From NCBI GenBank assembly GCA_934511365.1, contig CAKSWC010000025.1:1-16176 (forward strand): a stretch of 16,176 nucleotides of DNA, read 5' to 3'. Shown here one piece after another: positions 9,729 to 16,176 of the stretch. Source of the DNA: an uncultured Eubacteriales bacterium. Its GTDB lineage: Bacteria > Bacillota > Clostridia > Oscillospirales > Acutalibacteraceae. Position numbers and translations under genes: made by a program. The notes under the pieces are model-generated. The model worked only from the letters and a program-made list of their open reading frames with translations. It made no database searches and was not told the origin of the DNA. The first letter of the stretch is position 1. Each line of letters opens with the position of its first letter.

Positions 9729-11546
9729 ATGGACATCAGACAGGATATCAGAAATGTTGCAATCATCGCTCACGTTGACCACGGAAAAACCACTCTTGTT
9801 GACGAACTTCTCAAGCAGAGCGGAATTTTCCGCCAGAATGAACAGGTTGCCGAAAGAGTTATGGACTCCAACGACCTTGAACGCGAAAGAGGAATCACCA
9901 TCCTTTCCAAAAACACCGCCGTCCACTATAACGGCGTTAAAATCAACATTGTTGACACCCCGGGCCACGCCGACTTCGGCGGCGAGGTTGAACGCATTCT
10001 CATGATGGTTGACGGCGTTCTCCTCCTTGTTGACGCTTTTGAGGGCTGTATGCCGCAAACGCGCTTCGTCCTCAAAAAAGCACTCGGACTCAAAAAGAAA
10101 GTTATTGTTGTTGTTAACAAAATCGATCGCCCCGGCGCCAGACCGGCGGAGGTCATTGACGAGGTTCTTGACCTTTTCATCGAGCTTGGCGCAGATGAGG
10201 ACCAGCTTGACTTCCCCGTGGTTTATGCCTCGGCAAAAGACGGATATTCCTCGCTCGACTCCTCAGTGCGCGAGGGTGATATGAGACCGCTGTTTGACTC
10301 TATTCTTGAACACATTGACCCGCCAAAGGGCGACATGAACGGCCCGCTCCAAATCCTTTTTTCAAGCCTTGACTATGACGATTATATCGGAAGAATCGGC
10401 GTTGGCAGGGTTGAAAGGGGTCACATCAAACGCAACGAGCAGGTTGTTCTTTGCAAAACAGACGGCGAACACGAAAACGTCAAGGTCTCAAAACTTTATC
10501 AGTTTGAAGGACTCAAGCGCGTTGAGGTTGAAGAGGCTGCCCTCGGCGACCTTGTCTGCGTTTCCGGCATTGCCGACCTCAACATTGGCGAAACAGCCTG
10601 CGACCCCGAGCACATTGAACCGCTCCCCTTTGTTAAAATTGACGAACCGACAATTTCAATGAACTTCATTGTCAACAACAGTCCTTTTGCCGGTCAGGAA
10701 GGCAAATTTGTTACCTCAAGAAACCTGCGCGATCGCCTTTTCAAAGAGGTTGAAACCAACGTCAGTATGCGCGTTGAGGAAACCGACACAACGGACACCT
10801 TCAAGGTCAGCGGACGCGGTGAGCTCCACCTTTCAATCCTCATTGAAACAATGCGCCGCCAGGGCTATGAATTTCAAGTTTCCCGCCCCAAGGTTATTAT
10901 GAAAAAAGAGAACGGCGTTCTCATGGAGCCGATGGAACTTCTCATTGTTGAGGTTCCGGAGCAGTATGTCGGCTCGGTTATGGAAAAGCTCGGTTCAAGA
11001 AAGGGCGAACTTGAAAACATGGGCGTCCGCGACGGCGGAATGACCCACCTTGAGTTCAAAATTCCTGCGCGCGGCCTCATCGGTTACCGCAGCGAGTTCA
11101 TGACCGACACCAACGGAAACGGCATTATCAATCAGCTTTTCGCCGGATATGAGCCGTATAAGGGTGAAATTCAGACAAGGGACCGCGGCTCCATTGTTGT
11201 TCACGAAACGGGCGAGACCACCGGCTACGGACTTTTCAACACTCAGGACAGAGGCCGCCTTTTTGTTGGCCCCGGCGTTCCGGTTTATGAGGGCATGATA
11301 GTCGGCGAATGCGCAAAGAGCGAGGACGTTGTCTGCAATGTCTGCAAGCAGAAGCACCTGACCAACACAAGAGCCTCCGGCTCCGACGATGCTCTGCGTC
11401 TTGTTCCGCCGACCGTTCTCAGCCTTGAACAGTGCATGGAATTCATTAAGGACGACGAGCTTCTTGAAGTTACACCGACTTCACTCAGACTCAGAAAAGT
11501 CATTCTTTCAAAAGAGCAGAGAATGAAGCAGCAGTTCAGAAAGTAA
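9729..11546 (+). CDS. typA: Ribosome-associated translational GTPase TypA/BipA
   Basis: This 605-residue translation-factor GTPase has the size usual for the family, whose members bind ribosomes and help assembly and stress or cold adaptation. G-motifs are all present: AHVDHGKT (14-21), RGITI, DTPGHADFGGE, NKIDRPGARP and SAKDGYSS. These are followed by the EF-G-like domains II, III and V and the BipA-specific C-terminal part (around VVPP-like LRLVPPTVLSLEQCMEFI). I chose ATG at 9729, with AAGGTGA 6 nt upstream; an earlier in-frame ATG at 9705 adds eight residues without a good ribosome site. It stands alone between its own promoter and a strong terminator (11580-11618). It is unrelated in function to its metabolic neighbours. 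Confidence 0.96.
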   Translation: MDIRQDIRNVAIIAHVDHGKTTLVDELLKQSGIFRQNEQVAERVMDSNDLERERGITILSKNTAVHYNGVKINIVDTPGHADFGGEVERILMMVDGVLLLVDAFEGCMPQTRFVLKKALGLKKKVIVVVNKIDRPGARPAEVIDEVLDLFIELGADEDQLDFPVVYASAKDGYSSLDSSVREGDMRPLFDSILEHIDPPKGDMNGPLQILFSSLDYDDYIGRIGVGRVERGHIKRNEQVVLCKTDGEHENVKVSKLYQFEGLKRVEVEEAALGDLVCVSGIADLNIGETACDPEHIEPLPFVKIDEPTISMNFIVNNSPFAGQEGKFVTSRNLRDRLFKEVETNVSMRVEETDTTDTFKVSGRGELHLSILIETMRRQGYEFQVSRPKVIMKKENGVLMEPMELLIVEVPEQYVGSVMEKLGSRKGELENMGVRDGGMTHLEFKIPARGLIGYRSEFMTDTNGNGIINQLFAGYEPYKGEIQTRDRGSIVVHETGETTGYGLFNTQDRGRLFVGPGVPVYEGMIVGECAKSEDVVCNVCKQKHLTNTRASGSDDALRLVPPTVLSLEQCMEFIKDDELLEVTPTSLRLRKVILSKEQRMKQQFRK

Positions 11547-11579
11547 AAACAAAGCGATAATAATCACAAACTATATTTT

Positions 11580-11618
11580 CAACCGCCGAAAAAACAAAAT
11601 TTCGGCGGTTGATTTTTT
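11580..11618 (+). terminator. Intrinsic terminator of bipA
   Basis: CAACCGCCGAAA (11580-11591) pairs perfectly with TTTCGGCGGTTG (11600-11611) around an 8-nt A-rich loop, followed by ATTTTTTCT. It lies 33 nt after the stop codon. Confidence 0.92.
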
Positions 11619-11637
11619 CTCTTTTTCAAGGTATAAT
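11609..11637 (+). promoter_or_regulatory. Promoter of the carboxypeptidase gene, overlapping the bipA terminator
   Basis: TTGATT (11609-11614) and TATAAT (11632-11637) are 17 bp apart. The -35 box is formed by the last stem bases and the T-run of the bipA terminator, so the two units share DNA. Confidence 0.7.
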
Positions 11638-11660
11638 TTTCCGGACAGGGGGTTTGTATA

Positions 11661-12893
11661 ATGAAAAAAAGAGTTTTTTTGCTTTTCTTTTTTGCGGCGT
11701 TCACTTTTCTTTTTGCCTTTGGGCTTTCCTGTTCCGATGCAAAAGCGCAAAGCGTGTTTTCCGAAGCTGCGGCGGACTGCACGGAAATTTTTCTCTGCCA
11801 TGTAACAGTCGCTCAGAGTGTGCCGTATACCGGCAAAAGAATCACGCCGCCCGTTACAGTAACATACAAAAACAAAGCGCTTAAAAACGGAACCGACTAC
11901 ACGCTCACTTTCCAAAAGAACAAATCCGTCGGAAAAGCATATGTCACAGTTACCGGCCGGCCGGAAAGCGGTTTTTCCGGTTCAAAAACAGTCTCTTTCA
12001 ACATCGTTCCCCGCCCGCTTAATGTTAAATTGAGCAAAAAGACGCAGACCTCGGTCACTCTCACATGGGAAAAGAGGAACAGGAACATCGGCTTTGTTGT
12101 CTATTCCTATGACAAAAGCGCCAAGACTTACACAAGGCTGACGGCGGTCAAAACAAACAAGGTGAAAATAGGAAACCTTGAGCCTAACACCGTTTATCGC
12201 TTTTCCGTCCGCGCGTCAAAAAAGGTCGGCGGAAAAAACTTCCGCAGCGCATATTCCACGCCGATAAAAGTCCGCACCGAAAAGGTGAAGTATTCAAAAA
12301 GCGGACGCATTGTCATCGACACCGAGGGTCAGGACTGGCGGCTTCTTGTTGTCAACAGCACTCGCGAATTTCCGCGAAGCTACTCCCCTTCCGTCAGCTA
12401 TGTTCTGAACAGCGGAACGCGGCTTGACGAGCGCGTGACGCCGTACTATGTTAAAATGTATAACGCGGCAAAAAAAGACGGCGTATATCTCACGCCGTAC
12501 TCCGGCTACAGAAGCTATGCCCACCAGGAGTGGAACTACAACAATCTGACCGAGGTATACATGAACCAATTCGGCCTGAACCGCGCCGCCGCAGCAAAAA
12601 AGGCGGCAACGGTCATTCTTCCGCCCGGAACAAGCGAGCACAACCTCGGCCTTGCAATGGACATCTGCAACACCCTTTCCTCCTTTGAAAACACGAGCGA
12701 ATACGCCTGGCTTTGCAAAAATGCGCATAAATACGGCTTCATTTTACGCTACCCCAAAAAAGACACCAAAACAACCGGTGTAATGTTTGAACCGTGGCAC
12801 TGGCGCTTTGTTGGCATTCAAAACGCAAAGGCAATCAAAAAAAGCGGCCTTTGCCTTGAGAAATGGCTGGACTCAGCCGGAATTGTGTATTGA
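11661..12893 (+). CDS. Secreted D-alanyl-D-alanine carboxypeptidase (VanY, M15 family) with FN3 domain
   Basis: This 410-residue exported zinc peptidase trims the terminal D-Ala from peptidoglycan stem peptides. Residues 1-29 are a signal peptide ending AKA. Residues 45-117 form an Ig-like domain of the YxGK...VTVTYKNK...DYTLTF type common in clostridial exoproteins. Residues 117-206 are a fibronectin III domain (SVTLTW ... LEPNTVYRFSVRA). The C-terminal half (about 215-405) is the VanY domain: SGYRS (281-285), SEHNLGLAMD with zinc ligands H327 and D334, and EPWHWR with catalytic E377 and ligand H380. All catalytic residues are present, so it should be active. AGGGGG precedes the ATG by about 9 nt. 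No van resistance genes are nearby, so a role in cell-wall remodelling is more likely than glycopeptide resistance. Confidence 0.92.
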   Translation: MKKRVFLLFFFAAFTFLFAFGLSCSDAKAQSVFSEAAADCTEIFLCHVTVAQSVPYTGKRITPPVTVTYKNKALKNGTDYTLTFQKNKSVGKAYVTVTGRPESGFSGSKTVSFNIVPRPLNVKLSKKTQTSVTLTWEKRNRNIGFVVYSYDKSAKTYTRLTAVKTNKVKIGNLEPNTVYRFSVRASKKVGGKNFRSAYSTPIKVRTEKVKYSKSGRIVIDTEGQDWRLLVVNSTREFPRSYSPSVSYVLNSGTRLDERVTPYYVKMYNAAKKDGVYLTPYSGYRSYAHQEWNYNNLTEVYMNQFGLNRAAAAKKAATVILPPGTSEHNLGLAMDICNTLSSFENTSEYAWLCKNAHKYGFILRYPKKDTKTTGVMFEPWHWRFVGIQNAKAIKKSGLCLEKWLDSAGIVY

Positions 12894-13016
12894 TGTTAGT
12901 TCAGGCAAATTTATAACTGTTTTATTTTTGCGTTCTGCCATATTCTTATACTTAAATGCACCGCCGAAAGAATAGACTACATAAGTAACCACATAATCAG
13001 ATTTTTTCAAAACCAC

Positions 13017-13045
13017 TTTACACTCTGCAAAATAATATGTATAAT
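13017..13045 (+). promoter_or_regulatory. Promoter of the fucose operon
   Basis: TTTACA (13017-13022) and TATAAT (13040-13045) are separated by 17 bp; transcription would start near 13052. AATAAT (13031-13036) and ATTATT (13044-13049) flank the -10 box as a 6-bp inverted repeat, a weak operator candidate. I found no catabolite (cre) site. Confidence 0.6.
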
Positions 13046-13089
13046 TATTTCACAATGATTTAAACCGGAAGAATCAAGGAGGTTGAACT

Positions 13090-13779
13090 ATGGATGAAAT
13101 GACGCTTAAAGAGCAGATTTGTGATGTTTGCCATAAGATGTGGCAGCTTGGCTGGGTTGCGGCGAACGATGGAAATGTTTCCGCAAAGCTTCCGGACGGA
13201 ACTTTTTTTGCAACGCCCACCGGAATGAGCAAAAGCTTCATCACACCGGACAAGCTTGTCAGAATCAATGAAAAAGGCGAGATTCTTGAGGGTGCCCCCG
13301 GTCTGCGGCCGTCATCGGAAATCAAGATGCACCTTTGCTGCTACCGCGAACGGCCGGACGTTGGCGCGGTTGTTCACGCCCATCCGCCAACGGCAACCGG
13401 CTTTGCCGTTGCAAACATTGCGCTTGACGAATACTCCATGATTGAGTCCGTCATTGCCATAGGATCCGTTCCGGTAACACCTTACTCAACACCGTCAACC
13501 AATGAAGTGCCCGAGGCAATAAAGCCTTATCTCAAAGAACACGATGTAATGCTTCTTCAAAACCACGGCGCACTGACGGTCGGTGCAGATATAATCACCG
13601 CATATTACAGAATGGAAACGCTTGAGCTTTTTGCAAAAATTTCGCTCAATGCCCGGCTGCTCGGCGGTGCAAAGGAAATTTCAAGGGAAAACATTGACCG
13701 CCTTTGCTCAATGCGTGCGCAATACAAAGTTACGGGCAGACACCCCGGTTATAAAAAATATCCGCACGGAAGCCATTGA
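13090..13779 (+). CDS. fucA: L-fuculose-phosphate aldolase
   Basis: This 229-residue zinc aldolase cleaves L-fuculose 1-phosphate to dihydroxyacetone phosphate and L-lactaldehyde. The class II aldolase motifs are complete: GNVS (28-31), the phosphate-site stretch TPTGMSK (42-48), PSSE with catalytic E77, HAH at 96-98 and NHG with H159. Length is close to the family's usual 215 or so. AAGGAGG lies 7 nt before the ATG. It is first in a plus-strand operon followed 23 nt later by fucU and then fucI, which settles the substrate more firmly than the sequence alone would. Unlike the minus-strand aldolase at 6698-7912, it is a single domain with an intact site. Confidence 0.92.
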   Translation: MDEMTLKEQICDVCHKMWQLGWVAANDGNVSAKLPDGTFFATPTGMSKSFITPDKLVRINEKGEILEGAPGLRPSSEIKMHLCCYRERPDVGAVVHAHPPTATGFAVANIALDEYSMIESVIAIGSVPVTPYSTPSTNEVPEAIKPYLKEHDVMLLQNHGALTVGADIITAYYRMETLELFAKISLNARLLGGAKEISRENIDRLCSMRAQYKVTGRHPGYKKYPHGSH

Positions 13780-13802
13780 TTTATAACGGAGGATTTCAAT
13801 TT

Positions 13803-14246
13803 ATGCTTAAACATATTCCGCCGGTTCTGTCGCCGGAGCTTTTGAAAATACTTATGGAAATGGGTCACGGCGATGAAATTGTTATTGCGGACGGAAACTT
13901 TCCTTCCGCCGCAATCGCGCAAAGACTTGTTCGTCTTGACGGCCACGGCGTTTTGGAAATTCTTGAGGCGGTCATGCGCTTTTTTCCGCTTGACGCTTAC
14001 ACGGAAAAGCCGGTAGCCCTCATGGAAGTTGTTCCCGGAGATCCTGTTGTTCCCGCAATTTGGGATGATTACCGCAGAATAATCCAAAAGGCGGAACCCG
14101 ACCGCTGCAAAATTGAATTTATTGAGCGTTTTGCGTTTTATGAAAGAGCAAAAAAGGCCTACGCCGTCATTGCAACGGGCGAAACGGCAATTTATGCTAA
14201 CATTCTTCTCAAAAAGGGCGTTGTTTCAAAAGAGGACTGCGTCTGA
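13803..14246 (+). CDS. fucU: L-fucose mutarotase (RbsD/FucU family)
   Basis: This 147-residue cytoplasmic enzyme interconverts the alpha and beta anomers of L-fucose so that the isomerase gets its preferred form. The family signature is clear: MGHGDEIVIADGNFPS (20-35) with H22 and D30, and near the C-terminus GETAIYANILLKKGVV with the ligand-site Tyr and Asn. Length matches FucU (about 140), and the FucI partner supports fucose rather than ribose as substrate. I chose ATG at 13803, which is preceded by GGAGG about 10 nt upstream; the frame extends nine codons further back, to 13776, but that start overlaps the fucA end and lacks a site. It is the second gene of the fuc operon. Confidence 0.92.
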   Translation: MLKHIPPVLSPELLKILMEMGHGDEIVIADGNFPSAAIAQRLVRLDGHGVLEILEAVMRFFPLDAYTEKPVALMEVVPGDPVVPAIWDDYRRIIQKAEPDRCKIEFIERFAFYERAKKAYAVIATGETAIYANILLKKGVVSKEDCV

Positions 14247-14305
14247 AAATATAGCAACTTATCCGCATATTGATTATAAATTTAAAGAAAGTGAGTGATA
14301 ACATT

Positions 14306-16105
14306 ATGTATCCGAGAATCGGTATCCGCCCCGTCATTGACGGACGGCAGTTCGGCGTTCGTGAGGACCTTGAGGAACAAACAATGAACATGGCACACGC
14401 CGCCAAAAAGCTTATTGAGGAAAATTTGCGCTATCCGGACGGAACTGCGGTCGAATGTGTAATTTCGCCCACAACAATCGGCGGCGGCGCCGAGGCGTTT
14501 GAATGCGAAAGCTTTTTCCGCACTCAGAACGTCTGCGCAACGCTTTCCGTCACCCCCTGCTGGTGCTACGGCAGCGAAACAATGGACCTCAACCCCCTCA
14601 CCCTCAAAGCCGTTTGGGGCTTCAACGGAACGGAGCGCCCGGGCGCGGTGTATCTTGCCGCCTGCATGGCAGCACACGCGCAGCGCGGACTTCCCGCGTT
14701 TTCAATTTACGGCAGAGATGTTCAGGACAAGGACGAAAAAGAGGTACCTTCTGATGTACGCGAAAAAATTCTTCGCTTTGCAAAATGTGCAATCGCCGTC
14801 GGCGTAATGCGCGATAAGGCCTATGTTGGCCTTGGAAGCGTTGCAATGGGTATTGCAGGCTCCTACTGTAACTCTGACTTTTTCCAAAATTACCTCGGCA
14901 TACGCGCCGAATGGGTGGATCTTACGGAAATTCTCCGCCGCGTACATCTCGGAATCTATGACCACGAGGAATATGAAAAAGCCCTTGCATGGGTCAAAGA
15001 AAACTGCCGCGAGGGATATGACGTTAACAAAGACGTTCCCGAGGACAAAGAGATTGACCCGTTCGGAATCAAAAAGCCGCGCACGGACGAGGAAAAAGCA
15101 AAGGAATGGGAATTCATCGTCAAGTTCACCCTCATTGCGCAGGACATCTTTTTTGGAAACAAAAAACTGCTTGAAATGGGCTGGAAAGAGGAAAGCCGCG
15201 GCCGCAACGCAATCCTCGGCGGTTTTCAAGGTCAGCGTATGTGGACCGACTGGCTGCCGAACGGTGATTTCACCGAGGCCATACTCAACTCAAGCTTCAA
15301 CTGGAACGGAAAAAAGGAACCGACTGTTCTTGCAACGGAAAACGATGGGCTCAACGGCACGGCAATGCTTTTTGGAAAACTTCTAACCGGCGGCGCAACT
15401 GTTTTTGCCGATGTGCGCACATACTGGAGCCCAGAGGCGGTTAAGCGCGTTACGGGCGTTGCCCCAACCGGAAAGGCCGCAAACGGCTTCATTCACCTCA
15501 TAAACAGCGGCGCCGCAGCACTCGACGGAACAGGAAAAAGCACCTATGACGGCGAACACGGCGTTATAAAGCCGTGGTGGGATGTTACTGAAAAGGACAT
15601 CAAAGCAATGCTTGACGCAACGGACTGGGCTCCGGCCAACCTTGGCTATTTCCGCGGCGGCGGATTCTCCTCTCACTTCCGCACCCGCGCCGAAATGCCC
15701 GTAACAATGATTCGTGTGAACATTCTCAACGGCAAACAGCCGCTGCTTCAGATTGCCGAAGGATATACGGTTGACCTTCCGGACGAGATTCACAAACCTC
15801 TTGACGAAAGAACGGACAAAACATGGCCAACAACATGGTTTGTTCCCAACCTCACCGGAAAAGGTGCATTTTCAGACGTATATCAAGTTATGGCAAACTG
15901 GGGTGCAAACCACGGCTGCCTCGCCTACGGTCACATCGGAGCCGACCTCATCACGCTTGCCAGTATGCTGAGAATTCCGGTTTCAATGCACAATGTTGAC
16001 GAAAGCAGGATCTACCGTCCGCACACATGGAGCGCATTCGGAACAAACGACCTTGAAAGCGCAGACTATCGCGCTTGCGAAAGTTACGGACCGCTTTATA
16101 AATAA
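14306..16105 (+). CDS. fucI: L-fucose isomerase
   Basis: This 599-residue cytoplasmic ketol isomerase converts L-fucose to L-fuculose and needs a divalent metal, usually manganese. Similarity to the E. coli enzyme is obvious along the whole length: PRIGIRPVIDGR at the N-terminus, VTPCWCYGSETMD, IWGFNGTERPGAVYL-like residues, and YGPLYK at the end. Metal and catalytic residues are present: E345 (ATEND), D369 (FADVRTYW) and H536 (GANHG), each offset by 8 from the E. coli positions E337, D361 and H528. I prefer ATG at 14306; an upstream TTG at 14270 would add 12 unmatched residues. The ribosome site (AAAGTGAG) is modest. It is the last visible gene of the operon; an antisense group II intron begins at its stop codon. 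Confidence 0.95.
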   Translation: MYPRIGIRPVIDGRQFGVREDLEEQTMNMAHAAKKLIEENLRYPDGTAVECVISPTTIGGGAEAFECESFFRTQNVCATLSVTPCWCYGSETMDLNPLTLKAVWGFNGTERPGAVYLAACMAAHAQRGLPAFSIYGRDVQDKDEKEVPSDVREKILRFAKCAIAVGVMRDKAYVGLGSVAMGIAGSYCNSDFFQNYLGIRAEWVDLTEILRRVHLGIYDHEEYEKALAWVKENCREGYDVNKDVPEDKEIDPFGIKKPRTDEEKAKEWEFIVKFTLIAQDIFFGNKKLLEMGWKEESRGRNAILGGFQGQRMWTDWLPNGDFTEAILNSSFNWNGKKEPTVLATENDGLNGTAMLFGKLLTGGATVFADVRTYWSPEAVKRVTGVAPTGKAANGFIHLINSGAAALDGTGKSTYDGEHGVIKPWWDVTEKDIKAMLDATDWAPANLGYFRGGGFSSHFRTRAEMPVTMIRVNILNGKQPLLQIAEGYTVDLPDEIHKPLDERTDKTWPTTWFVPNLTGKGAFSDVYQVMANWGANHGCLAYGHIGADLITLASMLRIPVSMHNVDESRIYRPHTWSAFGTNDLESADYRACESYGPLYK

Positions 16106-16176
16106 TCGAGTAGGAGGCTACCCATTAGTTGAGTAGCCGACCTCTCACACCACCGTGCGTACGGTTCCGTACACGG
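16105..16176 (-). mobile_element. 3' end of a group II intron (domains V-VI), continuing beyond the window
   Basis: On the minus strand the last 72 bases fold as intron domains V and VI. Domain V: CCGTG (16172-16176) pairs with CACGG (16153-16157), with a 2-nt CG bulge, an upper UACG/CGUA stem and a 4-nt loop; GTGTGAGAGG follows, a familiar group II intron joining stretch. Domain VI: GGCTACTC pairs with GGGTAGCC (16116-16138), and an unpaired A (complement of 16111) lies 7 nt before the 3' end CTCGAT. A bulged A at -7 or -8 and a final AY are the known marks of the 3' splice site. The intron body and any reverse transcriptase lie off the right edge. Identification is by recognition and folding by eye. 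Confidence 0.75.

Noticed and set aside
11661..12893. Vancomycin resistance gene
   Set aside because: A VanY-type domain alone is common in clostridial wall enzymes; no vanHAX or vanRS genes are in the window.
14270..14305. TTG start of fucI
   Set aside because: The added 12 residues do not match the family N-terminus, which fits the ATG at 14306 well.

Overview
The window looks like chromosome of a gut-type Firmicute, most likely a clostridium of the Ruminococcaceae/Oscillospiraceae kind. The reasons are strong AGGAGG-type ribosome sites, near-consensus sigma-A promoters, a Gram-positive signal peptide on a repeat-bearing surface protein, a Firmicute Hol_Tox-type type I toxin-antitoxin pair, and a VanY-type carboxypeptidase. 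The genus is not determined. I see no tRNA, rRNA or CRISPR array.

Left part (1-3350). A secreted surface protein (minus strand) runs off the left edge; it has an Ig-like region and a Listeria-Bacteroides (InlB B) repeat. Its 5' leader is long and rich in palindromes. Next comes a tandem duplication, period 327 bp, of a complete type I toxin-antitoxin module. Each copy has a 30-31 residue hydrophobic toxin on the minus strand and a small antitoxin RNA on the plus strand. A membrane-anchored protein of unknown function with a Thr-Pro linker follows (2073-3008, minus).

Middle part (3350-9730). A copper-exporting P1B ATPase has a CopZ-like metal-binding domain fused to its C-terminus, and a palindrome lies between the -35 and -10 boxes of its promoter. 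Then comes a compact switch: a small XRE repressor (minus) faces a 34-residue cationic, hydrophobic peptide gene (plus) across three near-identical operators, one of which exactly fills the 17-bp promoter spacer. A minus-strand pair follows, encoding a class III (GSA-aminotransferase-like) aminotransferase and a tandem class II aldolase whose second domain has lost metal ligands.

Right part (9730-16176). This holds typA/bipA, a secreted VanY-family D,D-carboxypeptidase with a fibronectin III domain, and a plus-strand fucose operon in the order fucA, fucU, fucI. The fucose genes isomerise L-fucose, interconvert its anomers and cleave L-fuculose-1-phosphate; no fuculokinase, transporter or regulator is visible. 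At the fucI stop codon begins, on the opposite strand, what I read as the 3' end (domains V and VI) of a group II intron that continues beyond the window.

The most unusual parts are the duplicated toxin-antitoxin locus, where antitoxin promoter and toxin terminator share DNA and the toxin mRNA can pair end to end, and the XRE/peptide switch.
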